Under the pieces are notes generated by a model that saw only the letters and a list, made by a program, of their open reading frames with translations, searched no databases and was not told the DNA's origin. Below, one piece after another: positions 42,674 to 51,535 of a stretch of 64,000 nucleotides of DNA (positions are counted from its first letter, which is position 1; each line of letters starts with the position of its first letter). Both the position numbers and the translations under genes were made by a program. Source of the DNA: DAINPP01 sp963667315 (GTDB taxonomy: Bacteria; Thermotogota; Thermotogae; MWEM01); the NCBI GenBank assembly GCA_963667315.1, contig OY763325.1, positions 496,001 through 560,000 on the forward strand, given 5' to 3'.

Positions 42674-43794
42674 TCTCTTACCTCCATCGATTTTTTGTGA
42701 TGCTCAAGCCCTTCAATTGTCGCCATCCTTATCCCAAGTTCTCGATCTGCCATAAATTCCTCTTTTGAAAGACTTGCAACGGTCATTCGCCTTTGAAAAT
42801 CGCTGACCGTTAACACAGAGGAAAATCTTGCCGCTTTACCCGTTGGGAGCACATGATTTGATCCAAGAAAATAATCAGCACTTGGAACGGGTGTATATTG
42901 ACCCAGGTAAACAGCTCCTGCATTTCTGATGAAATCCAATAATTTTAGTGGATTTTCCGTAACGATCTCCAGATGCTCCGGTGCTATTTCATTCGCCAAT
43001 TCAGTACACGCTTCAAGTGTATCAAGCACTTTTATATCAATTGAAGGATCCGTACAATAATCTGCGAGGTTGGTTGAAGTCGTCAAAAGCCATGCCTTTG
43101 AATCATTTCCATGTTCTCTCTGCGAAAGAAGATCTTCTTTGATAAATTCTCCCTTTGCTGTGGAATCGGCAATCACACAGATTTCAGAGGGACCGGCAAG
43201 ACTATCGATACCCACATCACCGTATACCTGACGTTTTGCCTCGTTAACGAATGCATTACCGGGCCCGAAAATCTTGTTGACGCGCTTGAATCCTGCACCA
43301 TAAGTCATAGCAGCGATTGCCTGAACACCCCCAACCTTGTAAAGTTCAGTGATTCCAAATTTCTTTGCAATATATATGATCAGTGGATTTACCGTTCCCT
43401 CCTTCGGTGGTGTACAGACAACGATATCTTTTACACCTGCCAGCAATGCCGGAATCACCGTCATCAATAAGGTGGAAGGGAGCGGCTTGCCTCCGGGAAC
43501 GTATATCCCCACCCTGTCAATCGCCCTGTTGACGAGTCCGAAAATGGAATCCGCCTTGAAAAAGATATCATCGTTTACGATTTGCCTTTTATGATAATCC
43601 GTGAGCCTTGTCGCTATACGGTTTACAACCTCTCTGTCGTATTCCGAAACTTCTTCAGCTGTTGCCCATTCTGCATCTGTTAAAGCGAGGTCACCACTGT
43701 ATCCGTCGAACTTTTCAGAATACTTTTTAACCGATTCGATTCCGGTTGTTTCTATGTCTTCCAGTATTTTTCTTACCATTTTTTTTATATCCAT
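42670..43794 (-). CDS. hisD: Histidinol dehydrogenase (short form)
   Basis: NAD-dependent oxidation of histidinol to histidine, zinc-dependent. It has RVGIYVPGGKPLPSTLLM, KIFGPGNAFVNEAKRQV, DSLAGPSEICVIAD, the zinc/catalytic motifs LLSQREHGNDS and APEHLEIVTENP, LGSNHVLPTGKAARFSS and a terminal GLEHHKKSMEVR. At 374 residues it is about 50 shorter than typical HisD, missing mostly N-terminal residues before the Rossmann part. The ATG at 43794 has AGGAGG-type sequence upstream and no better start is visible. Key residues are present, so it should be active. Confidence 0.94.
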   Translation of the reverse strand: MDIKKMVRKILEDIETTGIESVKKYSEKFDGYSGDLALTDAEWATAEEVSEYDREVVNRIATRLTDYHKRQIVNDDIFFKADSIFGLVNRAIDRVGIYVPGGKPLPSTLLMTVIPALLAGVKDIVVCTPPKEGTVNPLIIYIAKKFGITELYKVGGVQAIAAMTYGAGFKRVNKIFGPGNAFVNEAKRQVYGDVGIDSLAGPSEICVIADSTAKGEFIKEDLLSQREHGNDSKAWLLTTSTNLADYCTDPSIDIKVLDTLEACTELANEIAPEHLEIVTENPLKLLDFIRNAGAVYLGQYTPVPSADYFLGSNHVLPTGKAARFSSVLTVSDFQRRMTVASLSKEEFMADRELGIRMATIEGLEHHKKSMEVRE

Positions 43795-43819
43795 ACATAG
43801 CCTCCATCAATAAAAATCC

Positions 43820-44428
43820 TTATAAAATTTTGCTCAATCTATCCACTAAATCATTAATCTCATCAAACTTCGTCTTTTGAGATACCCGGTTCACGATCAA
43901 TCTCGCTCCGACATCCTGAATCTTGAAGATCTCCTGTAAACCATTTGCCTTGATTGTATTACCGGAATCTACGATATCCACGATTGCATCCGCAACGCCC
44001 ACCTTTGGCGCCAATTCCATGGAACCGTGAAGTTTGATGACATTCACATCTATCCCGGCGTTGGCAAAGAACTTTTTGGTGATATTCGGGAATTTTGTTG
44101 CGATACGGTAATTATTCATCTGTTCGATCTGTATCTTTTTCTCAACGGGTGTAATTACACTGAGTCTGCATTGTCCGAAAGGTAATTCAAGTGGAATAAA
44201 GACATCAGATTCCAGTTCATCAATGACATCACTGCCTGAGATTCCAAGGTCTATGCCGTTTTCAACAAACACAGGGACATCAAATACACGAGAATAAATC
44301 CAGCTGAATGATCCCGCTTTTACAATAAGTTCTCTGTCTTCAGGCTCTTTTATCTCAATTTCTATCTGCTTTAATAATTTTGCCGCTTTTGTCATCAAAC
44401 GTCCTTTCGGCAGAACAAAATTAATCAT
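43820..44428 (-). CDS. hisG: ATP phosphoribosyltransferase, short catalytic subunit
   Basis: First committed enzyme of histidine synthesis. The 202-residue short form lacks the C-terminal regulatory ACT-like domain and works with HisZ, encoded just upstream. It shows INFVLPKGRLMTKAAKLL, GIDLGISGSDVIDE, QCRLSVITP and the PRPP loop VGVADAIVDIVDSGNTIKAN. ATG 44428 is used, overlapping hisZ by eight bases; longer frames run inside hisZ. Confidence 0.97.
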   Translation of the reverse strand: MINFVLPKGRLMTKAAKLLKQIEIEIKEPEDRELIVKAGSFSWIYSRVFDVPVFVENGIDLGISGSDVIDELESDVFIPLELPFGQCRLSVITPVEKKIQIEQMNNYRIATKFPNITKKFFANAGIDVNVIKLHGSMELAPKVGVADAIVDIVDSGNTIKANGLQEIFKIQDVGARLIVNRVSQKTKFDEINDLVDRLSKIL

Positions 44429-45242
44429 CGCTTTCACTTCCTTTATCTTCAAAATCTGCCAGTCCTGAAAGGGCTTCCAGATCCAATGCAAACCCAAAAC
44501 AATTCTCTGTTTTGTACTGATACTCTCCGCCGCCGCCAATAACTCTTCCATGGTTCTTTGTATAAACTTCAAGAACGACATCATCGTAGTAGTCAAAATG
44601 TCTGATCGTGCCAAAATCAACGTTCAACACGTCTTCGTTAATCCTGTTTATCAACCAGTCGATAAAATCATCCCCCGAACTCTTCCCCCTTGACTTCAGA
44701 TTATCCAACAATTTTTGTTTCGCTTTTTCCGGAATATTCAGATTGCTGATTTCTGAAACACTTCTTTTTTTGATTGAATCGTACACGATGTCAGGGTCAA
44801 GATCATACTTTTTGATAACATCCGCCCACTTTTTTAAAGAACCGATGTCGATCTGAAAATCGGAAATTCTCAAGCGCTTCAATATGGTGATGATAAGTTT
44901 GATCTGTTCGTGAATCTTATATCCTCTGCCATCTTCTCCTCCGATCCATTCCGCGCCAATCTGCCACTTTCCCTTCGGAGTTGAATTCAAGACTTCGGAA
45001 ACATAGAAGATTTTAAGTTCATCATCCTTTACCATCGAGCTGATAAGATGTGATGTCACATCCGGTTTAACAACGTAGTATTCGTTGTTGAAGGCCGTCT
45101 TCAAACCACCTCTCAATTGCGGTGAATGTTTGTCGATCGTTGGGAGAAATATTTCGGAATATCCTTTTTCGTAGAAACACTCCCTTGCAATTCTTGCCGC
45201 TTTACCAAGCTTAAATGAGTTACTGATCGTATCTTTAAACAT
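44421..45242 (-). CDS. hisZ: ATP phosphoribosyltransferase regulatory subunit
   Basis: HisRS-like paralogue that allosterically regulates short HisG. 273 residues, the compact type. It shows YSEIFLPTIDKHSPQLRGG, YYVVKPDVTSHLISS, WQIGAEWIGGEDGRG (motif 2 region) and a C-terminal RVIGGGGEYQYKTENCFGFALDLEAL. AAGGAG precedes ATG 45242. It is the first structural gene of the his operon, 30 bases after the attenuator's T run. Confidence 0.92.
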   Translation of the reverse strand: MFKDTISNSFKLGKAARIARECFYEKGYSEIFLPTIDKHSPQLRGGLKTAFNNEYYVVKPDVTSHLISSMVKDDELKIFYVSEVLNSTPKGKWQIGAEWIGGEDGRGYKIHEQIKLIITILKRLRISDFQIDIGSLKKWADVIKKYDLDPDIVYDSIKKRSVSEISNLNIPEKAKQKLLDNLKSRGKSSGDDFIDWLINRINEDVLNVDFGTIRHFDYYDDVVLEVYTKNHGRVIGGGGEYQYKTENCFGFALDLEALSGLADFEDKGSESDD

Positions 45243-45272
45243 GATCTTCTCCTTTCGAGATTGAAAAATTTG

Positions 45273-45311
45273 CAAAAAAAAGAGGTCGATGCAAAATTTC
45301 GCATCGACCTC
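45273..45311 (-). terminator. Attenuator terminator in his leader
   Basis: Perfect eleven-base stem GAGGTCGATGC / GCATCGACCTC (45282-45311) followed, on the minus strand, by eight T. It lies between the leader peptide stop and hisZ. It is therefore a terminator inside the operon leader rather than at a gene end. Confidence 0.88.
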
Positions 45312-45331
45312 AGGTAATTTCTCTATAAAAA

Positions 45332-45430
45332 CTAAAGCAAAATCCCCTCCGACGATGCGGATTGATGATGGATTGTGCTCCAATGAAATGTATTAAATTC
45401 TACTGATACTGCAGGAAACAACTTTATCAT
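45332..45430 (-). CDS. Putative his operon leader peptide (32 aa, His-containing)
   Basis: A 33-codon minus-strand frame with a good ribosome site (AAGGAGTAAGCT before ATG). It encodes MIKLFPAVSVEFNTF, then HWSTIHHQ, then SASSEGILL and stop. Three His codons (positions 16, 21, 22) fall mid-peptide. Directly after them the mRNA has CGCATCG, which can pair with CGATGCG in the 5' arm of the downstream terminator, a possible alternative fold. The frame ends 20 bases before the terminator stem. Promoter, leader, terminator and hisZ stand in order, the arrangement of peptide-leader attenuation. Confidence 0.65.
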   Translation of the reverse strand: MIKLFPAVSVEFNTFHWSTIHHQSASSEGILL

Positions 45431-45457
45431 AGCTTACTCCTTAGATATGTTTGTTTC

Positions 45458-45486
45458 AGTATAGCATAAAAAATCTGATTTTACAA
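45458..45486 (-). promoter_or_regulatory. his operon promoter
   Basis: On the minus strand TTGTAA (45481-45486), 17 bases, TATACT (45458-45463), about 28 bases before the leader peptide start. Confidence 0.7.
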
Positions 45487-45567
45487 TAACCGAATAAAAC
45501 TTAAAATAAAAATATGATACAATTTTACATAGACTAAGTTGTATTGATTTTCAAAATGAGGTGAGTT

Positions 45568-46812
45568 ATGAACATTCAAAAACTGGATAAATCATCAAAA
45601 GAAGGAATGAGAACCCTTTTCAAATTATGTTTCAATTCGACATTTGATAGCCCGCCTTTTGAAGAATTTCTCGATTCGGATGAATTGTGGCAGTATATCT
45701 GGGGTATAAAAAAAGAAGAGGAACTCATCGCATCTTATATCGCATATGACGGAGAGGCGAAATACAGGAACATTCCCTTTAAAATCTGCTACTTTGATGG
45801 TGTTGTTTCGAAACCGGGGGAAAGGATGAAAGGAACCATCAGAGAATTAATGAACCATCACATTGATGTCGCTGAAAAAAAAGGAATTGAAATATTTACA
45901 CTGGATCCATTCAAGACTTCTTTTTACGAGCATCTCGGCTATACAACGGCAATCGATATGGCCAAATACGAATTCCCATTTGAGCTGGTCAGAAAACCGG
46001 AGCGTGAAGAAATGGTTTATCATACTGATTCCGGTTTTGTCTTAAACTCAGAGAAATTCGAAAAGAAAATTAAAAATGTTCTGGAACTTTGTTGGAATCA
46101 GGGGAACTATAATCCAATGAAGATCCCCGATTGTTATTTTAAAAGAATGCTGCAAAGTAGTGTTCATCAAGTTTGTATCTTTGAAGAAGAAAAGGTTCCG
46201 AAAGGTTATATCCTGTATACCGTTGAAAATAGAATTCTTTCAATCAGAAGAATCATCTTTTCAGATATCAAAGTGATCAAGTCACTTAATACTTTTATCT
46301 ATCAATTCAGAGATCAGGTGGACAAAGTGGAAATGGATTATATGCCGGATGACTTACCGGTACAGCTTCTCTGTCATACGATGAGAGCCGGTTCTGCATC
46401 TCTTGTCAAGACGAAGAAAGCGTCAAGAATGCTAAAAATACTGGATGTTGAAAAACTGTTGATGAAACTGCTGAAACATTCAGAGCGAGATTTTCCGGAG
46501 TTCTTACTGACCGTTCAAGATGACTTTATTGAAAAGAATAACAAAACATTCTGGTTGAAACATAATCAATTGTTAAGGCTTGAAAATATAGAACAAAAAA
46601 AAGAGATAAACCAACTACGGTTGAACATTGATACTTTTGTTCAAATCTTTACGGGGTATCAGTCATTTATTGAAAAATATCTTCAGGGGATGATAGCTGT
46701 TAACGGTACATTTTCATCTGAATGGCGCCAGTTTGATATTCCTGAGATTATTCGAGAATTGACCTTTGTACTGCCGCCATTACAGACCTACAGTACCGAG
46801 TTTTGTTATTGA
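45568..46812 (+). CDS. Eis-like GNAT acetyltransferase
   Basis: 414 residues. The N-terminal GNAT domain (about 1-150) has ELIASYIAYDGEA, VVSKPGERMKGTIRELMNHHID (the acetyl-CoA pyrophosphate loop region) and FYEHLGYTTAID. A second GNAT-like part and a C-terminal SCP2-like tail follow, the layout of the Eis/YdfB group. Some members modify aminoglycosides or lysines; the target here is unknown. GAGGTGAG precedes the ATG. It is divergent from the his operon. Confidence 0.8.
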   Translation: MNIQKLDKSSKEGMRTLFKLCFNSTFDSPPFEEFLDSDELWQYIWGIKKEEELIASYIAYDGEAKYRNIPFKICYFDGVVSKPGERMKGTIRELMNHHIDVAEKKGIEIFTLDPFKTSFYEHLGYTTAIDMAKYEFPFELVRKPEREEMVYHTDSGFVLNSEKFEKKIKNVLELCWNQGNYNPMKIPDCYFKRMLQSSVHQVCIFEEEKVPKGYILYTVENRILSIRRIIFSDIKVIKSLNTFIYQFRDQVDKVEMDYMPDDLPVQLLCHTMRAGSASLVKTKKASRMLKILDVEKLLMKLLKHSERDFPEFLLTVQDDFIEKNNKTFWLKHNQLLRLENIEQKKEINQLRLNIDTFVQIFTGYQSFIEKYLQGMIAVNGTFSSEWRQFDIPEIIRELTFVLPPLQTYSTEFCY

Positions 46813-46879
46813 GAGTATTTGGAGCGAAACGATACCGTTTAAAACAAACGATTCCAGATCCCTTTTTGAATCGGGAACT

Positions 46880-47689
46880 TCAGATCTCAATCACCTTCAT
46901 AGCCAGCTCGAGTTCATCTGTAGCCCTTTCATACTGCCACTCTTTTCTGTAATTCAAGCAATTACAGAGATAAACCACACCCTGCTCTTCAATTTGCTTA
47001 CGATAGTGGACGTGACCCATGATGGCAAACCTAATATTATCATGGGCTTGAATTAACTTTGTATAGGCAGTCGAACCGAGATAGCCGTTAAAATATTTCC
47101 AGAGTTCCCGGTCTTTTACGGTAAATTCATGATGCGTCAGCATATGAGAAACGAGGATGATATGTTTGTTTTTATGTTTCAGGATCTGATTCTCAACTTT
47201 TTTCTTAAAATGATTGGTAACACTGACATCATCCATCCCCCAGGCGATATACTCCTTGTCTTTCCAGTTTCTTTCGGCATATTTCCCGCTTTTCAATTCT
47301 TCATAAGTAAACTGCTTATCGGCAAATGAGTAATCATACCAGAATGTGTCCCCGATGATGACCCAATCTTCATTCAGCTGCAGGGGTGTCCCGCAAATAT
47401 TCCCCTCAAAATCTCGGAGTCTTTCATATATAAAGGCGGTACTCTTTTCTGTATTTTCGATATTCCAGAGATCATGATTCCCCGGAACGAAAACGGTTGT
47501 AATCCCGGAGTCATTTTGAATCTTTTCCAGATGATAGAGCGTCTTGTTGTAATCGTTTGATAAGTCTCCCGCTATGATGAAATAATCGGGCTGATCTCTT
47601 TTCAGTTTCAGGATCAAAGCCTTTTCAAGGGAATCGGTTTCAGAATAATTGATATCAAAATGAATATCGGATAACACGGCAATTTTCAT
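46880..47689 (-). CDS. Calcineurin-like metallophosphoesterase
   Basis: 269 residues with the whole dimetal motif set: AVLSDIHFDINY (D-x-H), IIAGDLSNDY (GDxx), FVPGNHDLWN (GNHD), ILVSHMLTHHE and IMGHVHYRKQ (GHxH). No signal peptide. It is the last gene of the opp block, overlapping oppF by four bases, so it is expressed with peptide uptake. The substrate is unknown. Confidence 0.88.
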   Translation of the reverse strand: MKIAVLSDIHFDINYSETDSLEKALILKLKRDQPDYFIIAGDLSNDYNKTLYHLEKIQNDSGITTVFVPGNHDLWNIENTEKSTAFIYERLRDFEGNICGTPLQLNEDWVIIGDTFWYDYSFADKQFTYEELKSGKYAERNWKDKEYIAWGMDDVSVTNHFKKKVENQILKHKNKHIILVSHMLTHHEFTVKDRELWKYFNGYLGSTAYTKLIQAHDNIRFAIMGHVHYRKQIEEQGVVYLCNCLNYRKEWQYERATDELELAMKVIEI

Positions 47690-48663
47690 ATTTTAATTTC
47701 CTTTCCATATAAGTGACAGCGGACAAAGTGGTCTTTTTCTATCTCAACTTTTTCCGGTTTAATCTTATCGCAAATCGGCATCCTTTTAAAACACCTCGGA
47801 TGAAAGAAACAGCCTGTGGGTGGATTCAGCGGATTTGGGGCATCGCCTTTCAGAATAATCCTCTCTTTAATAAATTCGTTTTCTCCCGGGATTGCCGAGA
47901 TGAGGGATTGTGTATAGGGATGATACGTTTTTTTATAAAGTCGTTCAGCTTCTGCAATTTCAACTATTTCGCCCAGGTACATGACTGCGATACGGTCACA
48001 GAAGAAATGAACAACGTTCAAATCATGAGAGATAAAGAGATAGGTCAGACCCAGTTTATCCTGAAGATCGTTCATCAGATTTAATATTTGTGCCTGAACG
48101 GATACATCAAGTGCCGAAATGGGTTCATCGGCGATGATCAGATCCGGTTTGAGTATCAATGCACTCAGAATTCCAATTCTTTGCTGCTGCCCACCGGAGA
48201 GTTCATGCGGGTATCGTTTAAGATAACTCGTATCCAAACCTACCAGTTCGATATTCTCAAGGATAATTTTTCTACGCTCTGTCTTCTCAACCCCGTGAGC
48301 CCGCAACGGCTCGTTTAAAATCCATTCAATCGTTTTTTTGGGGTTTAGCGCTCCGGTTGTGTCCTGAAAGATGATCTGCATATCCTCTCTGACACGTTTC
48401 AGTTCCTGATGGTTTAACTTAGATATTTCCTGACCGTTGAAGATGATCTCCCCATCCGTCGGCTTCAATAAACGGATGATCGTATGTCCGGCGGTGGATT
48501 TTCCACAACCTGATTCTCCCACAAGTCCAAATGTTTCCCCCCGATGAATTGAAAAGCTGATGCCGTTTAATGCTTTGACTGCCCCGGGTTTCTCAAATAA
48601 TTTTGTCCTTTTCAGCGTATAGTATTTTTTAAGATTGATCACTTCGAGGATTTTTTCATTCAT
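47686..48663 (-). CDS. oppF: Oligopeptide ABC transporter ATPase (OppF-like)
   Basis: 325 residues: Walker A GESGCGKST, the LSGGQQQRIGI signature, Walker B LIIADEPISALDV, then the C-terminal oligopeptide/dipeptide domain with GCFFHPRCFKRMPICD whose cysteines form the [4Fe-4S]-type site seen in Opp/Dpp ATPases. It overlaps oppD and the phosphoesterase gene by four bases. Confidence 0.93.
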   Translation of the reverse strand: MNEKILEVINLKKYYTLKRTKLFEKPGAVKALNGISFSIHRGETFGLVGESGCGKSTAGHTIIRLLKPTDGEIIFNGQEISKLNHQELKRVREDMQIIFQDTTGALNPKKTIEWILNEPLRAHGVEKTERRKIILENIELVGLDTSYLKRYPHELSGGQQQRIGILSALILKPDLIIADEPISALDVSVQAQILNLMNDLQDKLGLTYLFISHDLNVVHFFCDRIAVMYLGEIVEIAEAERLYKKTYHPYTQSLISAIPGENEFIKERIILKGDAPNPLNPPTGCFFHPRCFKRMPICDKIKPEKVEIEKDHFVRCHLYGKEIKI

Positions 48664-49640
48664 TTAAAATCACCTGCAAAAAAACATCTGGATTCATGGC
48701 CTTCTTCAATTATCTTGGATTTCGGGAATTCCTGAGCGCATCGATCTCTTTTAAAAGAACATCTTGGTTCGAAAGGACAACCGGGCAACGTATCTGTGAT
48801 TGAGGGAACCTTACCGGGGATATCGAACAACCGTTTCCCTTTGGAAGTGGTTGTGGGGATAGACTTAATGAGGCCCATCGTGTAAGGATGTTTTGGTGAT
48901 TCGAACAGCCTTTCTACCGGCGCTTTTTCCACAATATAACCGGCGTACATCACACAGACATCACTGCATATTTCTCGAATGACACCCAGGTCATGAGAAA
49001 TAAAGATGATGGAGGATCCCTTCGTCCGGTTAATCGCTTTCAATAATTCAAGAATTTGAGCCTGAATGGTAACATCCAATGCTGTTGTCGGTTCATCGGC
49101 GATGATGAGTTTCGGCTTACAGGCAATGGCGATGGCAATTCCAATCCTCTGACGCATTCCCCCGGAAAGTTCATGGGGATATTTATGATACAGATGGGCA
49201 ACGTCCGGTAATCCCACATCGTTCATGATATTCAATACCTCTCTGTAACGCTCTTTTCTGTCCATCTGCGTGTGCATCTTTAAATTTTCATCGATCTGCC
49301 TGCCAACTTTCCAGAGGGGGTTCAACGAGGTCAAGGGCTCCTGGAAGATCATGGAGATATCATCTCCCCTCAATTCACGGATGACGTCTTCTTCCATCCG
49401 GTTGATATCCGATCCCATGAAATCGATCGTTCCCGTACAGATGGCATTGGAAGGCAACAGTTTCATGATGGAGAGTGTGGTGACACTTTTTCCGCAACCC
49501 GATTCCCCTACCAACCCCATGATATGATGGCGGTTCAACTTGAAAGAAACATCCTTAACCGCTGCAAATGTTCCCGCAGCTGTTTTAAACGATATCTGTA
49601 ACTTTTCTATCTTGAGTAATTCTTTATCTTTGTCAAACAT
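48660..49640 (-). CDS. oppD: Oligopeptide ABC transporter ATPase (OppD-like)
   Basis: 326 residues: GESGCGKSV Walker A, LSGGMRQRIGIAIAIA signature, LIIADEPTTALDVT Walker B, SHDLGVIREIC, and the C-terminal GCPFEPRCSFKRDRC cysteine motif. It forms a heterodimer with OppF. Seven bases separate it from oppC. Confidence 0.94.
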   Translation of the reverse strand: MFDKDKELLKIEKLQISFKTAAGTFAAVKDVSFKLNRHHIMGLVGESGCGKSVTTLSIMKLLPSNAICTGTIDFMGSDINRMEEDVIRELRGDDISMIFQEPLTSLNPLWKVGRQIDENLKMHTQMDRKERYREVLNIMNDVGLPDVAHLYHKYPHELSGGMRQRIGIAIAIACKPKLIIADEPTTALDVTIQAQILELLKAINRTKGSSIIFISHDLGVIREICSDVCVMYAGYIVEKAPVERLFESPKHPYTMGLIKSIPTTTSKGKRLFDIPGKVPSITDTLPGCPFEPRCSFKRDRCAQEFPKSKIIEEGHESRCFFAGDFK

Positions 49641-49646
49641 AAATAC

Positions 49647-50453
49647 CTACTTCCTCTTGTCTTGAAGATCACGAATACCATCTCCGAGAAAATTAAAACC
49701 AAGAACGATCAACGTAATCAATATTCCCGGTGCGATGGCGTACCAGGGAGCGATTGAAATATACACCTGAGATTCATTCAGCATCCGTCCCCAACTTGGA
49801 TTTGGCGGTTGAACACCGAGCCCGAGAAAACTCAGAGCTGCTTCGGACAACACAGCACTTGAAAAACCCATTGACGCAGCTACGATGATTGGAGAAAGAA
49901 CGTTTGGCAGGATATGATGGAAAATGATTCGGGTGTTTGAAACACCTTTAACCCGTGCATCCTTAACATATTCGAATTCCTTATGCTGAATATAACCGCT
50001 TCGCGTGATCCTGGCAAAAGATGGAATTGCCATGATACCGATAGCGATGATGGTGTTCCTGATGCCAACTCCGAATATGGATACAAACATGAGTGCGAAA
50101 AGAATACCGGGAAAAGCCATCATGGCATCCATGATTCTCATGATGAGTTCATCAACTCGTCCACCAAAATACCCGGCAACCGCACCGATGATGACACCAA
50201 AAACCAGCCCGATGGTAACGGCAACTAAACCGACAAAAAAAGCCGTTTGTGAACCTGTCATGATTCGACTCAGAATATCCCTTCCAAAATTGTCTGTTCC
50301 AAGCCAGTGTTCCGTTGAAGGAGCTGAAAAGCGTTTTAACCGGTTCATTTCGGTAACAGAGTAAGGGGTATAAAAAAAGCTGATAAACATCATGATCAAT
50401 AACGACGCTATTATAATCATACCTATGTACAGGCTTATTTTTTTCTTCTTCAT
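49647..50453 (-). CDS. oppC: Oligopeptide ABC transporter permease (OppC-like)
   Basis: 268 residues, N-terminal helix plus five more. It has HWLGTDNFGRDILSRIMTGS, the family's N-terminal signature, and the EAA loop DARVKGVSNTRIIFHHILPN. A C-terminal GIRDLQDKRK ends it. ATG 50453 is used; the TTG one codon earlier overlaps the ribosome site. Confidence 0.94.
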   Translation of the reverse strand: MKKKKISLYIGMIIIASLLIMMFISFFYTPYSVTEMNRLKRFSAPSTEHWLGTDNFGRDILSRIMTGSQTAFFVGLVAVTIGLVFGVIIGAVAGYFGGRVDELIMRIMDAMMAFPGILFALMFVSIFGVGIRNTIIAIGIMAIPSFARITRSGYIQHKEFEYVKDARVKGVSNTRIIFHHILPNVLSPIIVAASMGFSSAVLSEAALSFLGLGVQPPNPSWGRMLNESQVYISIAPWYAIAPGILITLIVLGFNFLGDGIRDLQDKRK

Positions 50454-50463
50454 CAAATCACAC

Positions 50464-51405
50464 CTATTTAAGTTTAATCCTTGGATCGATGATGGTATAG
50501 ATAATATCGATCAGGAAATTGATAATGACGATCACCAATGAGATGTACAGGATCATCCCCTGTGCCAGCGGCAGGTCACGGGTTGATATTGCATTGATCA
50601 ATAAACGCCCGACACCCGGAAGCGTAAAGACCTTTTCAATAACGATACTGCCACCCAGAATATTTGCCGTTATCATGCCGAGAACCGTTATAACAGGAAT
50701 CAAGGCGTTTTTTAAGACATGTTTGAACAGTACCCCGTTCATCTTTAATCCTTTTGAAAATGCCATTCGAACATAATCATGTTTCATCTGCTCCATCACG
50801 GTATTTCTCGTATACCGAATAACCGTTGCAATTGAAGGAATAGCGATCGCGATTGCCGGGAGAATCAGTGACTTCAGCCATTCACCCGGATCAACATCCC
50901 AAGCTGTGTATCCGCCTGGTGAAACCCATTTCAAAAGCAATCCGAAGATAAACATCAGGATAATACCGAACCAGAATGAAGGAATCGCCATCCCCAGCTG
51001 TGAAACGAGAGAGATGGTGATACCCGGCCACCTGTCCCCGTATTTTGCGCTGATAATCCCCGATGGGATTCCGATGATAACGATTAAACTAAGCGCGATT
51101 AACGCCAGAGACAATGTTACCGGTATTCTTTCAGCTATCAGTTCACCAACCGGTTTGGAATAGCGGATTGACATGCCCAGATCTCCGGTAAAGACCCCTT
51201 TCATCCACATCGTAAAACGCATTGGAAGCGGATCGTTCAAATGCAGTTCCTCCGTGAGTGCTTTGATCTGTGCTTCATCCGCATCCACCCCAAGACGAGC
51301 AAGGACAGGGTCTCCAGGGATGATTTCAAAGGAGATGAACGTTATTACTGAAACGAAAAACACGGTTATTAACATGGAAATGATTTTCCTGAGATAGATG
51401 TACAA
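50464..51405 (-). CDS. oppB: Oligopeptide ABC transporter permease (OppB-like)
   Basis: 313 residues with six helices. It has an N-terminal FEIIPGDPVLARLG, EEL/HLNDPLPMRF, TGDLGMSIRYSKPV, the EAA loop RMAFSKGLKMNGVLFKHVLKNA and the C-terminal DIIYTIIDPRIKL. TTG 51405 follows GGAAG. It is separated from oppA by 130 bases holding a hairpin. Confidence 0.94.
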   Translation of the reverse strand: MYIYLRKIISMLITVFFVSVITFISFEIIPGDPVLARLGVDADEAQIKALTEELHLNDPLPMRFTMWMKGVFTGDLGMSIRYSKPVGELIAERIPVTLSLALIALSLIVIIGIPSGIISAKYGDRWPGITISLVSQLGMAIPSFWFGIILMFIFGLLLKWVSPGGYTAWDVDPGEWLKSLILPAIAIAIPSIATVIRYTRNTVMEQMKHDYVRMAFSKGLKMNGVLFKHVLKNALIPVITVLGMITANILGGSIVIEKVFTLPGVGRLLINAISTRDLPLAQGMILYISLVIVIINFLIDIIYTIIDPRIKLK

Positions 51406-51479
51406 GATTTTCTTCCTTTCATTTTGAGAATTTCTTTCTTTAAAAAATCAAGAAGAAGGAAAAACTATCCCCCTTAAAA

Positions 51480-51508
51480 AAGGCGATTTAATAAACAAAA
51501 TCGCCTTT
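51480..51508 (-). terminator. Intercistronic hairpin between oppA and oppB
   Basis: Stem AAGGCGATTT / AAATCGCCTT with T-rich sequence on the minus-strand side. It lies 30 bases after the oppA stop and within the operon. It probably lets most transcripts end after the binding protein. Confidence 0.75.
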
Positions 51509-51535
51509 AAACAAATTGATTATACGCCCAAAATT

